The position numbers and the translations under genes were made by a program. The notes under the pieces were generated by a model that did not search any database, had not been told where the DNA came from, and saw nothing but the letters and a program-made list of their open reading frames with translations. Positions 10,641 to 19,685 of a stretch of DNA of 60,409 nucleotides are shown piece by piece. Where the stretch lies: positions 93,933 through 154,341 of the forward strand of contig JAQUST010000001.1 of NCBI GenBank assembly GCA_028710495.1. Reading direction: 5' to 3'. Numbering within the stretch: position 1 is the stretch's first letter; each line of letters begins with the position of its first letter. This stretch comes from Clostridia bacterium (GTDB taxonomy: Bacteria > Bacillota > Clostridia > Christensenellales > CAG-917).

Positions 10641-10678
10641 AAACGGAATTAAGTAAATGCGTTACTTAGTTCCGTTTT
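10641..10678 (+). terminator. Strong terminator hairpin (bidirectional type)
   Basis: A 16-bp stem with one G:T wobble: AAACGGAATTAAGTAA pairs with TTACTTAGTTCCGTTT around the loop ATGCG and runs into TTTT. It ends transcription from the exported-protein gene before the next promoter. Confidence 0.8.
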
Positions 10679-10700
10679 CATATATGGTTTTAAGTAATAA

Positions 10701-10729
10701 TTGACACTACTATTGAATAATGCTAAAAT
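10701..10729 (+). promoter_or_regulatory. Promoter of the small membrane protein-lgt operon
   Basis: TTGACA (10701-10706), a 17-bp spacer ending in TGC, then TAAAAT (10724-10729): a near-consensus sigma-A promoter with an extended -10, giving a leader of about 20 nt. Confidence 0.8.
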
Positions 10730-10756
10730 ACAAGTATAAACTTCTAGGAGAAATAA

Positions 10757-11206
10757 ATGGACAATTCATTCAAACCGCAAGGAGAATTTCAACCTGACGG
10801 GGAATTCAAGCCTCAAGGCGAATTCAATGCGCCTGAACAACCAAGGCAATTTGTTGATATAGAGCCTGCAAAAGCTATCAAACTTCCCTATGCGAAAAGC
10901 TCAAAACTTGCATTGCTTTCAACTGTCAAAGGCATAGCCACATTTATTATTGGAGCGATTTTGCTTTCACCTTCGATTATTAGTTCAGCGCAATCAACCA
11001 TAGGTTCAGTTGCAATGCTCTACCTTACCTTTGCTTTTTTTGTTTTAAGCGCAATCTGTTGTGTTTTCGCTATTTTTGCAAGCATAAAAGGAGTTCAAGC
11101 AAAATATACAATGGCAATATGGTCGATGGCACTCAGCTGCGTGATATTGTTGCCAACAATAATTTTGGCAGTGCTGTGCGGGCAAGGCGGAAGCTTTTTG
11201 ATTTAG
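10757..11206 (+). CDS. Small membrane protein with N-terminal GEF repeats
   Basis: A 149-residue protein of unknown function. The first 24 residues hold three copies of a six-residue unit, F-K/Q-P-Q/D-G-E, matching an 18-bp DNA repeat. About four hydrophobic segments follow, of which residues 54-76, 84-112 and 120-142 are the clearest. The acidic, proline-containing N-terminus would face the cytoplasm or the wall. It has a consensus promoter and an AGGAG site. It ends 58 bp before lgt and is probably co-transcribed with it, suggesting an envelope role. The family is not recognised; DUF4190-like small proteins are a loose resemblance only. Confidence 0.75.
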   Translation: MDNSFKPQGEFQPDGEFKPQGEFNAPEQPRQFVDIEPAKAIKLPYAKSSKLALLSTVKGIATFIIGAILLSPSIISSAQSTIGSVAMLYLTFAFFVLSAICCVFAIFASIKGVQAKYTMAIWSMALSCVILLPTIILAVLCGQGGSFLI

Positions 11207-11264
11207 ATCAAACTCATTTTGTTAAAATACATATTCGATAAATGCAAAGTATAAAGAGGCAATA

Positions 11265-12125
11265 TTGTACCCTTACTTCGTCGGAACATCAATTTCACTT
11301 TATGCCACAATGATGGCACTTGGAGCGGCAATCGGAATTTTGGTTGCCGTTTTACGAATTCCTAAAACAAAAAAAACTATTCCCGGTTTGCAACTTGCGG
11401 AGAATTTCAACGGCTTGACAAAGCTTAATGTTTTGCTCTGTTCGCTCTATGCACTCGCATTCGGTTTGCTTGGTGCAAAATTGTTTAATATAATAGGAAA
11501 TATTAAAAATGTTATTGATGGCTTAATTTCGTTTTATGAACTGTTCTCGTCGGGGTTTATGTTTTACGGCGGATTGTTTGGCGGAGCGATTGGCATTCTT
11601 TTCTACTGCAAACTTTTTAAAATAAAAATACGCTATATGTTCGATGCGATTTCAATAGGTCTACCATTGGGACAATGCTTTGGAAGGATAGGTTGCTTTT
11701 TAGCCGGTTGCTGCTATGGAGTTCCAACTGACAGCGTTATCGGAGTGGTTTTCAAAAATCCTGCAAACCTTGCAACTCCGATTGGAATTCCACTTGTTCC
11801 TGTTCAACTTATTGAAAGCGCACTTTGTTTTGGTATATTTGTATTTCTGATTATTTATGGCGCAAAGAAAAATTCATATGGGAATTTCGCACGAAAAGGT
11901 GGCTCGCTTTTTGCACTCTACTGCATTTTGTATGCAACTGGCAGATTTATTATCGAATTCTGGCGCGGAGACAGTGTTCGAGGCTTTGTCGGAGTGCTGT
12001 CCTGGTCTCAGTTTATAGGAATAATTATTTTTATTGTTCTTGGTGCTGTATACTTGTGGATTTATATTTATAAAAAGAAAAATATTAAAATTGACTTTGT
12101 TGACAAAAATTTTCTAGAAAACTAA
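11265..12125 (+). CDS. lgt: Prolipoprotein diacylglyceryl transferase Lgt
   Basis: An integral membrane enzyme that moves diacylglycerol from phosphatidylglycerol onto the lipobox cysteine of prolipoproteins, the first step of lipoprotein maturation. It has 286 residues with about seven membrane segments and the signature GQCFGRIGCFLAGCCYG, a variant of the Lgt signature seen in Clostridia. Further family segments are FYGGLFGGAIGI and the C-terminal RFIIEFWRGD. The start is a TTG at 11265 supported by AAGAGG five bases upstream. It serves lipoproteins such as the leucine-rich one at 37-38 kb. Confidence 0.9.
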   Translation: MYPYFVGTSISLYATMMALGAAIGILVAVLRIPKTKKTIPGLQLAENFNGLTKLNVLLCSLYALAFGLLGAKLFNIIGNIKNVIDGLISFYELFSSGFMFYGGLFGGAIGILFYCKLFKIKIRYMFDAISIGLPLGQCFGRIGCFLAGCCYGVPTDSVIGVVFKNPANLATPIGIPLVPVQLIESALCFGIFVFLIIYGAKKNSYGNFARKGGSLFALYCILYATGRFIIEFWRGDSVRGFVGVLSWSQFIGIIIFIVLGAVYLWIYIYKKKNIKIDFVDKNFLEN

Positions 12126-12242
12126 ACATACAAACTCTATCTTAACAATTAGACAACTTAATTAACAAAATTTTAAAAGTTAACTTAGTATTGAAAAATT
12201 AATTATGCAACTCAATAAACAAAATTTGTTTCGCATCATAAA

Positions 12243-12270
12243 AAAAGCCACTCCGTTTGGAGTGGCTTTT
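12243..12270. terminator. Bidirectional terminator between lgt and pnp
   Basis: A perfect 12-bp stem, AAAAGCCACTCC / GGAGTGGCTTTT, loop GTTT, with A and T runs on either side. It serves the convergent genes lgt (plus) and pnp (minus). Confidence 0.9.
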
Positions 12271-12288
12271 AATTTAGAAATGGTTTTA

Positions 12289-14397
12289 CTACTTTATAAC
12301 TTTTTCAAGACGCAAATCAACTCTGCCTTTCTCGTCAATCTTGATAACTTTGACAACAACTGCATCGCCGACATTGACAACATCTGTGACTTTCTCAACT
12401 CTATCGCGTGAAAGCTTTGAAATGTGAATCATTCCATCTTTGCCTGGTGCGAGATTGACTGAAGCTCCAAATTGTCCTTTGTCATTTTCCATAATCTTTA
12501 CGATTGTTCCGTTGAATTCGTCACCGACTTCAACATCACGGATTATGTTTTCAATGATAGCACGGGCTTTTGCAATTCTTTCTGAATCATTGGATGCAAT
12601 AAAAATTGTTCCTTCGTCATTGATGTCAATCTTGACACCGGTATCTTCAATAATCTTGTTGATGGTCTTTCCACCGCTACCGATAACCTCGCGGATTTTG
12701 TCTGGATTGATAGCAAACGAAACAATCTTTGGAGCAAATGTGCTTAATTCTGCTCTTGGAGCTGGAAGCACTTCTGCCATTTTGCCAAGGATATGGAGTC
12801 TGCCAAGTCTTGCTTGTTCAAGTGCAGTTTTGAGAATTTCCTCATTTATGCCTTTGATTTTGATGTCCATTTGGATTGCGGTGATGCCGTCTTTTGTTCC
12901 GGCAACCTTGAAGTCCATATCGCCCAAGAAGTCTTCAAGACCTTGAATGTCTGAAAGAACTGCAACTTTGTCGAGAGTCTCATCTTTGATAAGACCCATA
13001 GCAATACCTGCAACAGGTGCTTTGATTGGTACGCCTGCATCCATAAGTGAAAGTGTTGACCCACAAACTGATGCTTGTGATGTTGAACCGTTCGATGACA
13101 AAATGTCACTCACTGTGCGAATAGCATATGGGAATTCTGCTTCTGACGGGAGAACTGGCTCAAGTGAACGCTCTGCCAATGCACCGTGTCCGATTTCACG
13201 ACGACCCGGGGAACGGAGTGGCTTTGCTTCGCCAACTGAATAACCTGGGAAATTGTATTGATGCATATATCTCTTGTAATAGTCATCATCAAGACCTTCC
13301 AACTTTTGAACTTCGCTGATTGTGCCAAGTGTGCAAGTTGTGAGAGCCTGTGTTTGACCTCTTGTGAAGATAGCTGAACCGTGAACGCGTGGAAGAATTC
13401 CTGCTTCACACCATATTGGGCGGATTTCGGTTGTCTTTCTGCCGTCTGGGCGAACACCACTGTTGATGATGTGTGCACGGACTTTTTCTTTCTTCATATA
13501 GTAAAGGCTGTCCATGATAAATTTGTTTTTCTTGTCAATATCGCAAAATTCATCTGCAAAGTGAGCAAGCACATCTGCATTCATTGCATCTTCACGGACT
13601 TCACGCTCATTGCGGTCGAATGTTTCCAAAACATAATCCATCTTCTTGTCAGCATATGCACGAACAGCTTCTTTGATTTCAGTTGGGATGACTTCCAAAA
13701 CTGGAGTTTGCTTTTCTTTGCCAACTTCTGCAGCTATGCTTTCGATAAATGCAACTATTCTCTTGATTTCTTCGTGTCCAAACATGATTGCGCCCAACAT
13801 TTCTTTTTCTGAAATAATGTTTGCACCTGCTTCAACCATCATTATTGCATCTTTTGTTCCAGCAAGATTCAAGCTGAGGTTGCTCTTTGCACGTTGGTCT
13901 GTGTCTGGGTTGATAACATATTCGCCGTCAACCAATCCAACAACAACTGAACCTGTCGGTCCGGCAAATGGTATATCAGAAATTGAAAGTGCGATTGAGC
14001 TACCTATCATAGCATAAACTTCCGGTGGTATGTTTTGATCGACTGACAAAGTTGTAGCTACGATTGAAACATCATTATATAATCCCTTTGGGAAAAGTGG
14101 GCGAAGCGGACGGTCAATAAGACGAGATGTCAAAATTGCCTTGTCCGATGCTCTACCCTCACGCTTTTTGAAGCCGCCTGGGATTTTGCCTATTGAATAC
14201 ATTTTTTCTTCAAAGTCAACGCCAAGTGGAAAATAATCCATTCCTTCTCTTGCTGTCTTTGACATTGTTGCATTGACCAAAACTACTGTGTCACCACAAC
14301 GCACGATGCATGAGCCATTAGCTTGACCGCAATATGCACCTGTTTCGACGGTAACTTCTTTACCACCAATGATTGATTTGAAAATTTTTCTTTCCAT
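12289..14397 (-). CDS. pnp: Polyribonucleotide nucleotidyltransferase (PNPase)
   Basis: A phosphorolytic 3'-to-5' exoribonuclease that degrades mRNA in the cytoplasm as a trimer. The 702 residues show the expected order: two RNase PH-type domains separated by a helical domain, then KH (IREVIGSGGKTINKIIEDTG) and S1 (GDEFNGTIVKIMENDKGQFGASV). Active-site-region motifs include GRREIGHGALAERSL, SNGSTSQASVCG and DIQGLEDFLGDMDFKVAGT. It lies downstream of rpsO in the common rpsO-pnp order. The 140-bp gap holds the rpsO terminator and a second palindrome, CGACTTAAGTCG at 14452-14463. PNPase messages are often self-controlled through a 5' hairpin. Confidence 0.97.
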   Translation of the reverse strand: MERKIFKSIIGGKEVTVETGAYCGQANGSCIVRCGDTVVLVNATMSKTAREGMDYFPLGVDFEEKMYSIGKIPGGFKKREGRASDKAILTSRLIDRPLRPLFPKGLYNDVSIVATTLSVDQNIPPEVYAMIGSSIALSISDIPFAGPTGSVVVGLVDGEYVINPDTDQRAKSNLSLNLAGTKDAIMMVEAGANIISEKEMLGAIMFGHEEIKRIVAFIESIAAEVGKEKQTPVLEVIPTEIKEAVRAYADKKMDYVLETFDRNEREVREDAMNADVLAHFADEFCDIDKKNKFIMDSLYYMKKEKVRAHIINSGVRPDGRKTTEIRPIWCEAGILPRVHGSAIFTRGQTQALTTCTLGTISEVQKLEGLDDDYYKRYMHQYNFPGYSVGEAKPLRSPGRREIGHGALAERSLEPVLPSEAEFPYAIRTVSDILSSNGSTSQASVCGSTLSLMDAGVPIKAPVAGIAMGLIKDETLDKVAVLSDIQGLEDFLGDMDFKVAGTKDGITAIQMDIKIKGINEEILKTALEQARLGRLHILGKMAEVLPAPRAELSTFAPKIVSFAINPDKIREVIGSGGKTINKIIEDTGVKIDINDEGTIFIASNDSERIAKARAIIENIIRDVEVGDEFNGTIVKIMENDKGQFGASVNLAPGKDGMIHISKLSRDRVEKVTDVVNVGDAVVVKVIKIDEKGRVDLRLEKVIK

Positions 14398-14500
14398 TCT
14401 TACTCCTTGTTTCTGGTTATTCCATCATAACCTGTTATTTTTTTATCGCACCGACTTAAGTCGATACAAAATTTTTTTTATAGTTTAGACTAACTAATAA

Positions 14501-14522
14501 AAGAGGAGCATATGCTCCTCTT
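14501..14522 (-). terminator. Terminator after rpsO
   Basis: A perfect 22-bp palindrome with the half-site AAGAGGAGCAT, followed on the minus strand by TTTTATTAG. It lies 14 bp past the rpsO stop and limits read-through into pnp. Confidence 0.8.
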
Positions 14523-14536
14523 CTAAGAAAACCAAT

Positions 14537-14800
14537 TTAGCGTCTCAATCCGAGTTCAGCAACAAGAACACGATAGCGTTCAATGTCTGTGTCTTTGAGA
14601 TAACCAAGCAAATTCTTGCGTTGACCAACCATCATAAGAAGTCCGCGTCTTGAATGGTGATCTTTCTTGTGTATCTTAAGATGCTCTGTGAGCTCCTCGA
14701 TGCGTTTTGTGAGTAGTGCGATTTGCACTTCTGGTGAACCTGTGTCGCCCTCTGAACGAGCGAACTTTGTGATGATTTCAGTCTTTAATGTTTTATCCAT
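14537..14800 (-). CDS. rpsO: 30S ribosomal protein S15
   Basis: The primary 16S rRNA-binding protein S15, 87 residues, full length. Diagnostic stretches are [33 protein letters not shown] and [16 protein letters not shown]. It has a GGAGG ribosome site eight bases before the ATG and its own promoter. The leader of about 80 nt contains a small hairpin (AAAACT/AGTTTT). S15 represses its own translation in several bacteria, so the leader may be regulatory, but I see no specific known motif. Confidence 0.97.
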   Translation of the reverse strand: MDKTLKTEIITKFARSEGDTGSPEVQIALLTKRIEELTEHLKIHKKDHHSRRGLLMMVGQRKNLLGYLKDTDIERYRVLVAELGLRR

Positions 14801-14889
14801 TTTTTTTGCCTCCTCTTTGGATAATTAATTCGCTTCAAACAAAGTAAAAACTTGGAGTTTTGTCAAAACCTTGTAAGAAGTACTTGTAT

Positions 14890-14918
14890 ATATTATCACA
14901 CATAAATTTAGTTGTAAA
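14890..14918 (-). promoter_or_regulatory. Promoter of rpsO
   Basis: On the minus strand TTTACA (14913-14918), 17-bp spacer, TAATAT (14890-14895) preceded by TGA as an extended -10. The rest of the gap 14919-15174 is AT-rich with no further element that I can support. Confidence 0.65.
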
Positions 14919-15174
14919 CCAAAACAGAACAATATAGTATCAATTATGCGTTATTTTTGTCTTTTTATACGACTGTTTATGCGATAGTAAAATTATTATT
15001 TTTCAATACAAAACGTAAATATCAACTATTAGTTATAGAAAACAACAGATTGAAAATACACCAAACAAAATACAGCAAACTTAATTTATTTATAAAAGGT
15101 AAAGGAAGCAATATGTAGTATTAAGCCTGAATTGTCAAATAATTGAAATAAGTAAATTTTTTTTATTCTAAATT

Positions 15175-16581
15175 TTATTTTTCTTTTTTCCAAAAATTCA
15201 AATTCTTTTCCTTCATTTCTTCGAACCTACTCACATAATCAGCTGGTTCTTTGCAATGGGCAAACCGTTCTATTAAGTTGATTTCACGTGTATATTTTTT
15301 TGCGATTGCTCCCGCACCCATAGCTAAAATCGACGTATCTTCTTCCATAATATCAATATTGTAAAGACACTCTTTTCCAACTTTTGCAAATCCCACATTT
15401 TCAAGGTTGCCTGTTGTATATTTTTGGCGATACATATAGTAAGGCATAAAGCCTTTTTCAATTAGTTTTTCTTGCGCATAGTCAACCATTTCTTTTGCAG
15501 TCTCAATATCGGTATCACGATATCCCGCGACTTTGAGTTCAGATCCGCGTTTAAGATATAGAGTATGTACAGTTATGTTTTCGGGATTAAGCTTGATTGC
15601 AGTGTCAAGAGAAAACTTGAAATCTTCGAGCGTTTCATTTGGCAACATAGCAATCAAATCCATATTGACATCGAATTTGCGCCTTACAAGTTTGAACGCT
15701 TTGAATATGTCTTCAACGGTGTGATGCCTCCCGATAATCTTCAAAGTTTTATCGTGAAATGATTGAGGGTTGACAGAAACCCGTGTTACCTTCGCTTTTT
15801 TTAGCACGCTAACCACTCGGCGATTTATTGTATCTGGTCGACCAGCCTCAACAGTGAATTCCCGTTGCCCAAAATCACATTCATTAAGAAGTAGTTTTAG
15901 TAAATCAATAGGCAGTGACGTTGGAGTTCCCCCACCAATATAAACTGAGCGAATTTTCATCAACTTGAACTTTATCAGCTCTTTTTGAGACTTAATCTCC
16001 CGAATTAGGCATTCTATGTACGGTTTCAGAATTTGCTTTTGTTTATCAATGGATACAGAAACAAAGGAGCAATATGCACATCTTGATGGACAAAACGGAA
16101 TATTTATAAACACATCATATTCATCATTAGTATTTCTAAGTGGAGACTGCACTAAGATGATTTTTTCAACCAACTGGGCTTTTTTTTCACTGACAGAAAA
16201 ATCATTTCTGAACATCTCCCCTGCTTTTTCACCAAGTTCTACATACAGTTTTGTTGGTCGTACTCCAGTTAGACAACCATATGGCAAATTGGTTTGCGAA
16301 AGATATGAAAGCGTACGGTAAAGTGCAATCTTCATATAGCGTTTCTCAAGTCTTTTTCGCTCGAGCAAATCACAATCCTCAGGAATTTCAAACCACCAGC
16401 ATTTTTTGAAATTTTCAAATACATCTGAAGTCATTTCAATCCGAATTTCTTTTTCTTTGAGTTGGCTTTCCATTTTCAAAAAATTGCCCTCACCCAAAAC
16501 AATACAAGGAAAAAAACCTTGCACCAGTTCAGCAAGGTCATTGTCATATTGTGGGGTGTTGTGTGAAAAACTGAGTACCAT
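15175..16581 (-). CDS. hemZ: Radical SAM coproporphyrinogen III oxidase-like protein HemZ
   Basis: A 468-residue member of the HemN/HemZ radical SAM family, which oxidatively decarboxylates coproporphyrinogen III without oxygen. The iron-sulfur motif is CPSRCAYC (C-x3-C-x2-C) near residue 175 and the SAM-binding region has YIGGGTPTSL. An N-terminal domain with CLTGVRPTK precedes the barrel and is typical of HemZ in Clostridia. I start at the ATG at 16581, not the TTG five codons earlier, because AAAGGA lies just before it. The gene follows the hydrolase in the conserved relA-hydrolase-hemZ order. No other haem gene is present, so its substrate here remains inferred. Confidence 0.85.
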   Translation of the reverse strand: MVLSFSHNTPQYDNDLAELVQGFFPCIVLGEGNFLKMESQLKEKEIRIEMTSDVFENFKKCWWFEIPEDCDLLERKRLEKRYMKIALYRTLSYLSQTNLPYGCLTGVRPTKLYVELGEKAGEMFRNDFSVSEKKAQLVEKIILVQSPLRNTNDEYDVFINIPFCPSRCAYCSFVSVSIDKQKQILKPYIECLIREIKSQKELIKFKLMKIRSVYIGGGTPTSLPIDLLKLLLNECDFGQREFTVEAGRPDTINRRVVSVLKKAKVTRVSVNPQSFHDKTLKIIGRHHTVEDIFKAFKLVRRKFDVNMDLIAMLPNETLEDFKFSLDTAIKLNPENITVHTLYLKRGSELKVAGYRDTDIETAKEMVDYAQEKLIEKGFMPYYMYRQKYTTGNLENVGFAKVGKECLYNIDIMEEDTSILAMGAGAIAKKYTREINLIERFAHCKEPADYVSRFEEMKEKNLNFWKKEK

Positions 16582-16681
16582 TTTATCCTTTAGCAATCTT
16601 TCACACTCTCACCTTATTCGCAGTTTTTACTCATTGAACTAATTGCAAAACATTGCTTTGTCACTAAAAAAAAGTAGCGAC

Positions 16682-17293
16682 CTAATTAAATATAATTTCA
16701 TTGTGTTTTTTCTCAAATTCCAAACTTGTTGATTCGCCGTGTCCTGTATACATAATGTAATCACCTGTCAACATAAACAACTTGTTCAAAATTGAATTTT
16801 TTATTTCTATTTGACTTCCATCATAAAAATCTGTTCGACCATAAGACATATAAAAGACAGTGTCACCGCAAAATATGTTTTTCTCAACGATATAACATAC
16901 ACTGCCGGATGAGTGTCCAGGAGTCCAAATAACTTCTACATTTAATCCAGCAACATTTATCGTTTCTTCACCTGACAATGCTATGTCCGCTATCACTTTG
17001 TTTTGCGTAACATTCATCGTGAAGGCCCCGCCCTTGAAAGTCGTTAGCTTGCTAATGTCGTTATGATGACAAAATACCAACGCTCCTTGCTGTTGAAAAA
17101 ACAAAGCGGCATTTGTGTGGTCAAAATGACCGTGTGTAAGCAAAACTGCTTCAACATTGACACCGAGTTCGTTCACCTTTTCTTTGATTTTTACGTAATC
17201 CCCTCCGGGATCAACAACAAAAGCTCTCGTGCCGTTTGTCACGATATATGTGTTGGTTTGAAGTTGAGTTGTTACAACATTATATACATTCAT
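16682..17293 (-). CDS. Metallo-beta-lactamase-fold hydrolase (glyoxalase II-like)
   Basis: A 203-residue metal-dependent hydrolase. The zinc motif THGHFDHTNA (HxHxDH) is near residues 54-59, followed by TPGHSSGSVCY, CGDTVFY and the final GHGES. The family includes glyoxalase II and other thioester hydrolases; the substrate of this clostridial group, usually encoded beside relA, is not established. No Shine-Dalgarno site precedes the ATG, and a good promoter places the transcript start at or next to it, so the mRNA is probably leaderless. Confidence 0.85.
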   Translation of the reverse strand: MNVYNVVTTQLQTNTYIVTNGTRAFVVDPGGDYVKIKEKVNELGVNVEAVLLTHGHFDHTNAALFFQQQGALVFCHHNDISKLTTFKGGAFTMNVTQNKVIADIALSGEETINVAGLNVEVIWTPGHSSGSVCYIVEKNIFCGDTVFYMSYGRTDFYDGSQIEIKNSILNKLFMLTGDYIMYTGHGESTSLEFEKKHNEIIFN

Positions 17294-17299
17294 TTATTC

Positions 17300-17328
17300 A
17301 CTATACCATACATCCAAAATACAATCAA
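17300..17328 (-). promoter_or_regulatory. Promoter giving a leaderless hydrolase mRNA
   Basis: On the minus strand TTGATT (17323-17328), 17-bp spacer, TATAGT (17300-17305) preceded by TGG as an extended -10. Only six bases separate the -10 from the ATG. Confidence 0.7.
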
Positions 17329-17428
17329 CCTGTCTTTTGATAGTATTACCAAACAACTAATTTCTTTATTTTTGATAAAATCTGAAGTCCAGTTGTTTAT
17401 ATTTTTATCTTATTTCTTTTTGCTTATC

Positions 17429-17464
17429 TCTTTATCTTTATCTTTATCTTTATCTTTATCTTTA
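17429..17464. repeat. Hexanucleotide microsatellite (TCTTTA)6
   Basis: Six perfect copies of TCTTTA with looser ATCTTT copies on both sides, between the relA stop and the hydrolase promoter. The number of copies could vary by slippage. Confidence 0.9.
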
Positions 17465-17510
17465 TAATTATTATTATCTTTCATCTTTATCTGCTTTGCT
17501 TTGCATTGCT

Positions 17511-19679
17511 TTATCTTTTTATGCTTATAACACCATGCAGATTGCGGATTCTTTTCACTATATCATCCAACTGGTCGGCGGTTTTAATTTCGATTGAAGC
17601 TTCAATAATTGCCGTATTGTCTGCTTTGTCCACTTTCACATTTGCACCGAGAATTTGAATATTGTTGTTTGCGATGACTGTCGTAATTTCTGCAAGCAAA
17701 CCATTTTTATTTTCACAAAATATTTTGAGAGTTGCAGCGTAGCTTTCCGAAATAAGTCTGTCCCATTTCGCCTCAATAAGCCTTTCAGGCTCCATTCCTT
17801 TGACATTGGGACAATCTGCACGGTGAACAGATACACCCCTGCCACGCGACACATATCCCACAATTTCATCGCCTGGCACAGGCGAACAACAATGCGACAA
17901 ACGAACGGAAAAATCAGAAAATCCCCTGATAAGAATTCCGCCTTTGGCTTTCTTGCTTGACTTTTGTTTTTGTTCCTCGTTTTGTTCAATTTGTTTGAGT
18001 TCTGCATAAGCGGCGTCATCACTGAGCACTCTGCTTTTGAATAGGTCGATAAGTTTGAACAAAACCTGATTTGTTGTGAGTCCGCCGTAACCGACAGCAG
18101 CATACAAATCTTCAGTTGAGGTGAAAGAATGTCTTGTCATAAAGCTATTGACAGCATTCGGGGTTGAAAACAATTCCGACAAAGTATAGCCGCGCCTTTT
18201 TGCTTCATGCTCAAGCATATCCTTGCCACGCTTGATGTTTTCTTCCTTCATTTCTTTTTTGAAATATGAACGGATTTTGGAGCGCGCTGAAGCTGTGTGC
18301 GTATAATTCAGCCAGTCCCGCGAAGGACCTTTTGAACCGTTGGAAGTCATTATTTCAACAATGTCTCCCGTCACAAGTTTTGTGCTTAGCGGAACTATTT
18401 TCTTATTTATTTTTGCTCCAACGCATTTATTTCCAATTGCAGAGTGGATTTTGTAGGCAAGGTCGATTGTTGTTGACCCGATAGGTAAATCATAAACATC
18501 GCCTTTTGGAGTGAAAACAAAGACTTCGTCATCGAATACGCTTATTTTGACAGCAGCCATAAACTCTTTTGCGTTGACAACATCCTTTTCAGCATCCATA
18601 ACTTCACGCAACCAGCGCACTTTGCTATCGAGCATAGTCTCTTTTACAGTCTTGCCTTCTTTATATTTCCAATGAGCAGCAATACCGTATTCAGCAATTT
18701 TGTGCATTTCAATTGTTCGTATTTGGATTTCAAAAGTTTCATTGAACTGCGTCATAACTGTCGTATGAAGCGACTGATAATTGTTGGCTTTCGGCATCGC
18801 AATATAGTCTTTCATTCTGCCCGGAATTGGTTTCCACATAGTGTGAACTTCTCCAAGCAAAGTGTAGCAATCTTTGACATCTTTGACAATAATTCGGACA
18901 GCAAGCAAGTCATAAATCTGGTCAATCTCGATGCCTAACTGCCTCATTTTTTTGAAAATAGAATAAAAATGCTTAGGTCTTCCGTTTACTTCGCCTTCAA
19001 TTCCTAATTCTTCTAGTTTTTCACGGATTTCTTCACATATAGTATCCAAAAATAGTTGGCGTTCTGCGCCCTTGCTTGCGACATAATTTGATATATATTT
19101 GTATTCTTTGGGATAGATATATTGCATCGCTAAATCTTCAAGCTCACACTTGAAGAAAGAAATTCCAAGTCTGCCGGCAAGAGGCGCGTAAATTTCAAGA
19201 GTTTCTTGCGCTGTGTATTGTTGTTTTTCTACAGGTTGAAAACCAAGAGAGCGCATATTGTGCAAACGGTCAGCAAGCTTTATAATTATGACACGCATAT
19301 CTTTTGCCATAGCAAAAAACATCTTGCGGAAGTTCTCCGCCTGCGCGTCTTCGCGACTTAAAAACTTCAATTTGTCAAGCTTTGTCACACCTTCGACAAC
19401 TTCCAATATTTCATGACCAAACTCCGCTTCAATCATTTCTGGAGTGACAACTGTATCTTCCAAAACATCGTGTAAGAATGCTGCCGTTGCAGTCACTGCA
19501 TCAAATCCAAAATCAGTCAAAATTTCGACAACGGCACAAGGATGAGTAAAATAATCCTCACCTGAATTACGCTTTTGACCCTCGTGTGCTTTTTTTGCAA
19601 AATCATATGCTTTTAGCACCATCTCGGAGTTTTCAGCGTAAGCTGCTTTAAGTTTTTCAATCAATAATTCGTTTTCCAT
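17511..19679 (-). CDS. relA: RelA/SpoT bifunctional (p)ppGpp synthetase/hydrolase
   Basis: The long RSH enzyme of the stringent response, 722 residues. Domains in order: HD hydrolase (HDVLEDT near residue 70 and KLADRLHNMR), synthetase (YKEYKYIS..., GRPKHFYSIFKKM, YDLLAVRIIV, NYQSLHTTV), TGS (VFVFTPKGDVYDLPIGSTTIDLAY), zinc-finger/helical region (RLSHCCSPVPGDEIVGY) and C-terminal ACT. The HD catalytic residues look intact, so both activities are expected. It lies six bases after recJ, in a recJ-relA operon. The gene usually between them in Firmicutes, apt, is absent. Confidence 0.95.
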   Translation of the reverse strand: MENELLIEKLKAAYAENSEMVLKAYDFAKKAHEGQKRNSGEDYFTHPCAVVEILTDFGFDAVTATAAFLHDVLEDTVVTPEMIEAEFGHEILEVVEGVTKLDKLKFLSREDAQAENFRKMFFAMAKDMRVIIIKLADRLHNMRSLGFQPVEKQQYTAQETLEIYAPLAGRLGISFFKCELEDLAMQYIYPKEYKYISNYVASKGAERQLFLDTICEEIREKLEELGIEGEVNGRPKHFYSIFKKMRQLGIEIDQIYDLLAVRIIVKDVKDCYTLLGEVHTMWKPIPGRMKDYIAMPKANNYQSLHTTVMTQFNETFEIQIRTIEMHKIAEYGIAAHWKYKEGKTVKETMLDSKVRWLREVMDAEKDVVNAKEFMAAVKISVFDDEVFVFTPKGDVYDLPIGSTTIDLAYKIHSAIGNKCVGAKINKKIVPLSTKLVTGDIVEIMTSNGSKGPSRDWLNYTHTASARSKIRSYFKKEMKEENIKRGKDMLEHEAKRRGYTLSELFSTPNAVNSFMTRHSFTSTEDLYAAVGYGGLTTNQVLFKLIDLFKSRVLSDDAAYAELKQIEQNEEQKQKSSKKAKGGILIRGFSDFSVRLSHCCSPVPGDEIVGYVSRGRGVSVHRADCPNVKGMEPERLIEAKWDRLISESYAATLKIFCENKNGLLAEITTVIANNNIQILGANVKVDKADNTAIIEASIEIKTADQLDDIVKRIRNLHGVISIKR

Positions 19680-19685
19680 ATTACT

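Noticed and set aside
13110-13812. Long frames on either strand opposite or offset within pnp
   Set aside because: They follow from the codon bias of pnp, which is a full-length, motif-complete gene in the chosen frame.
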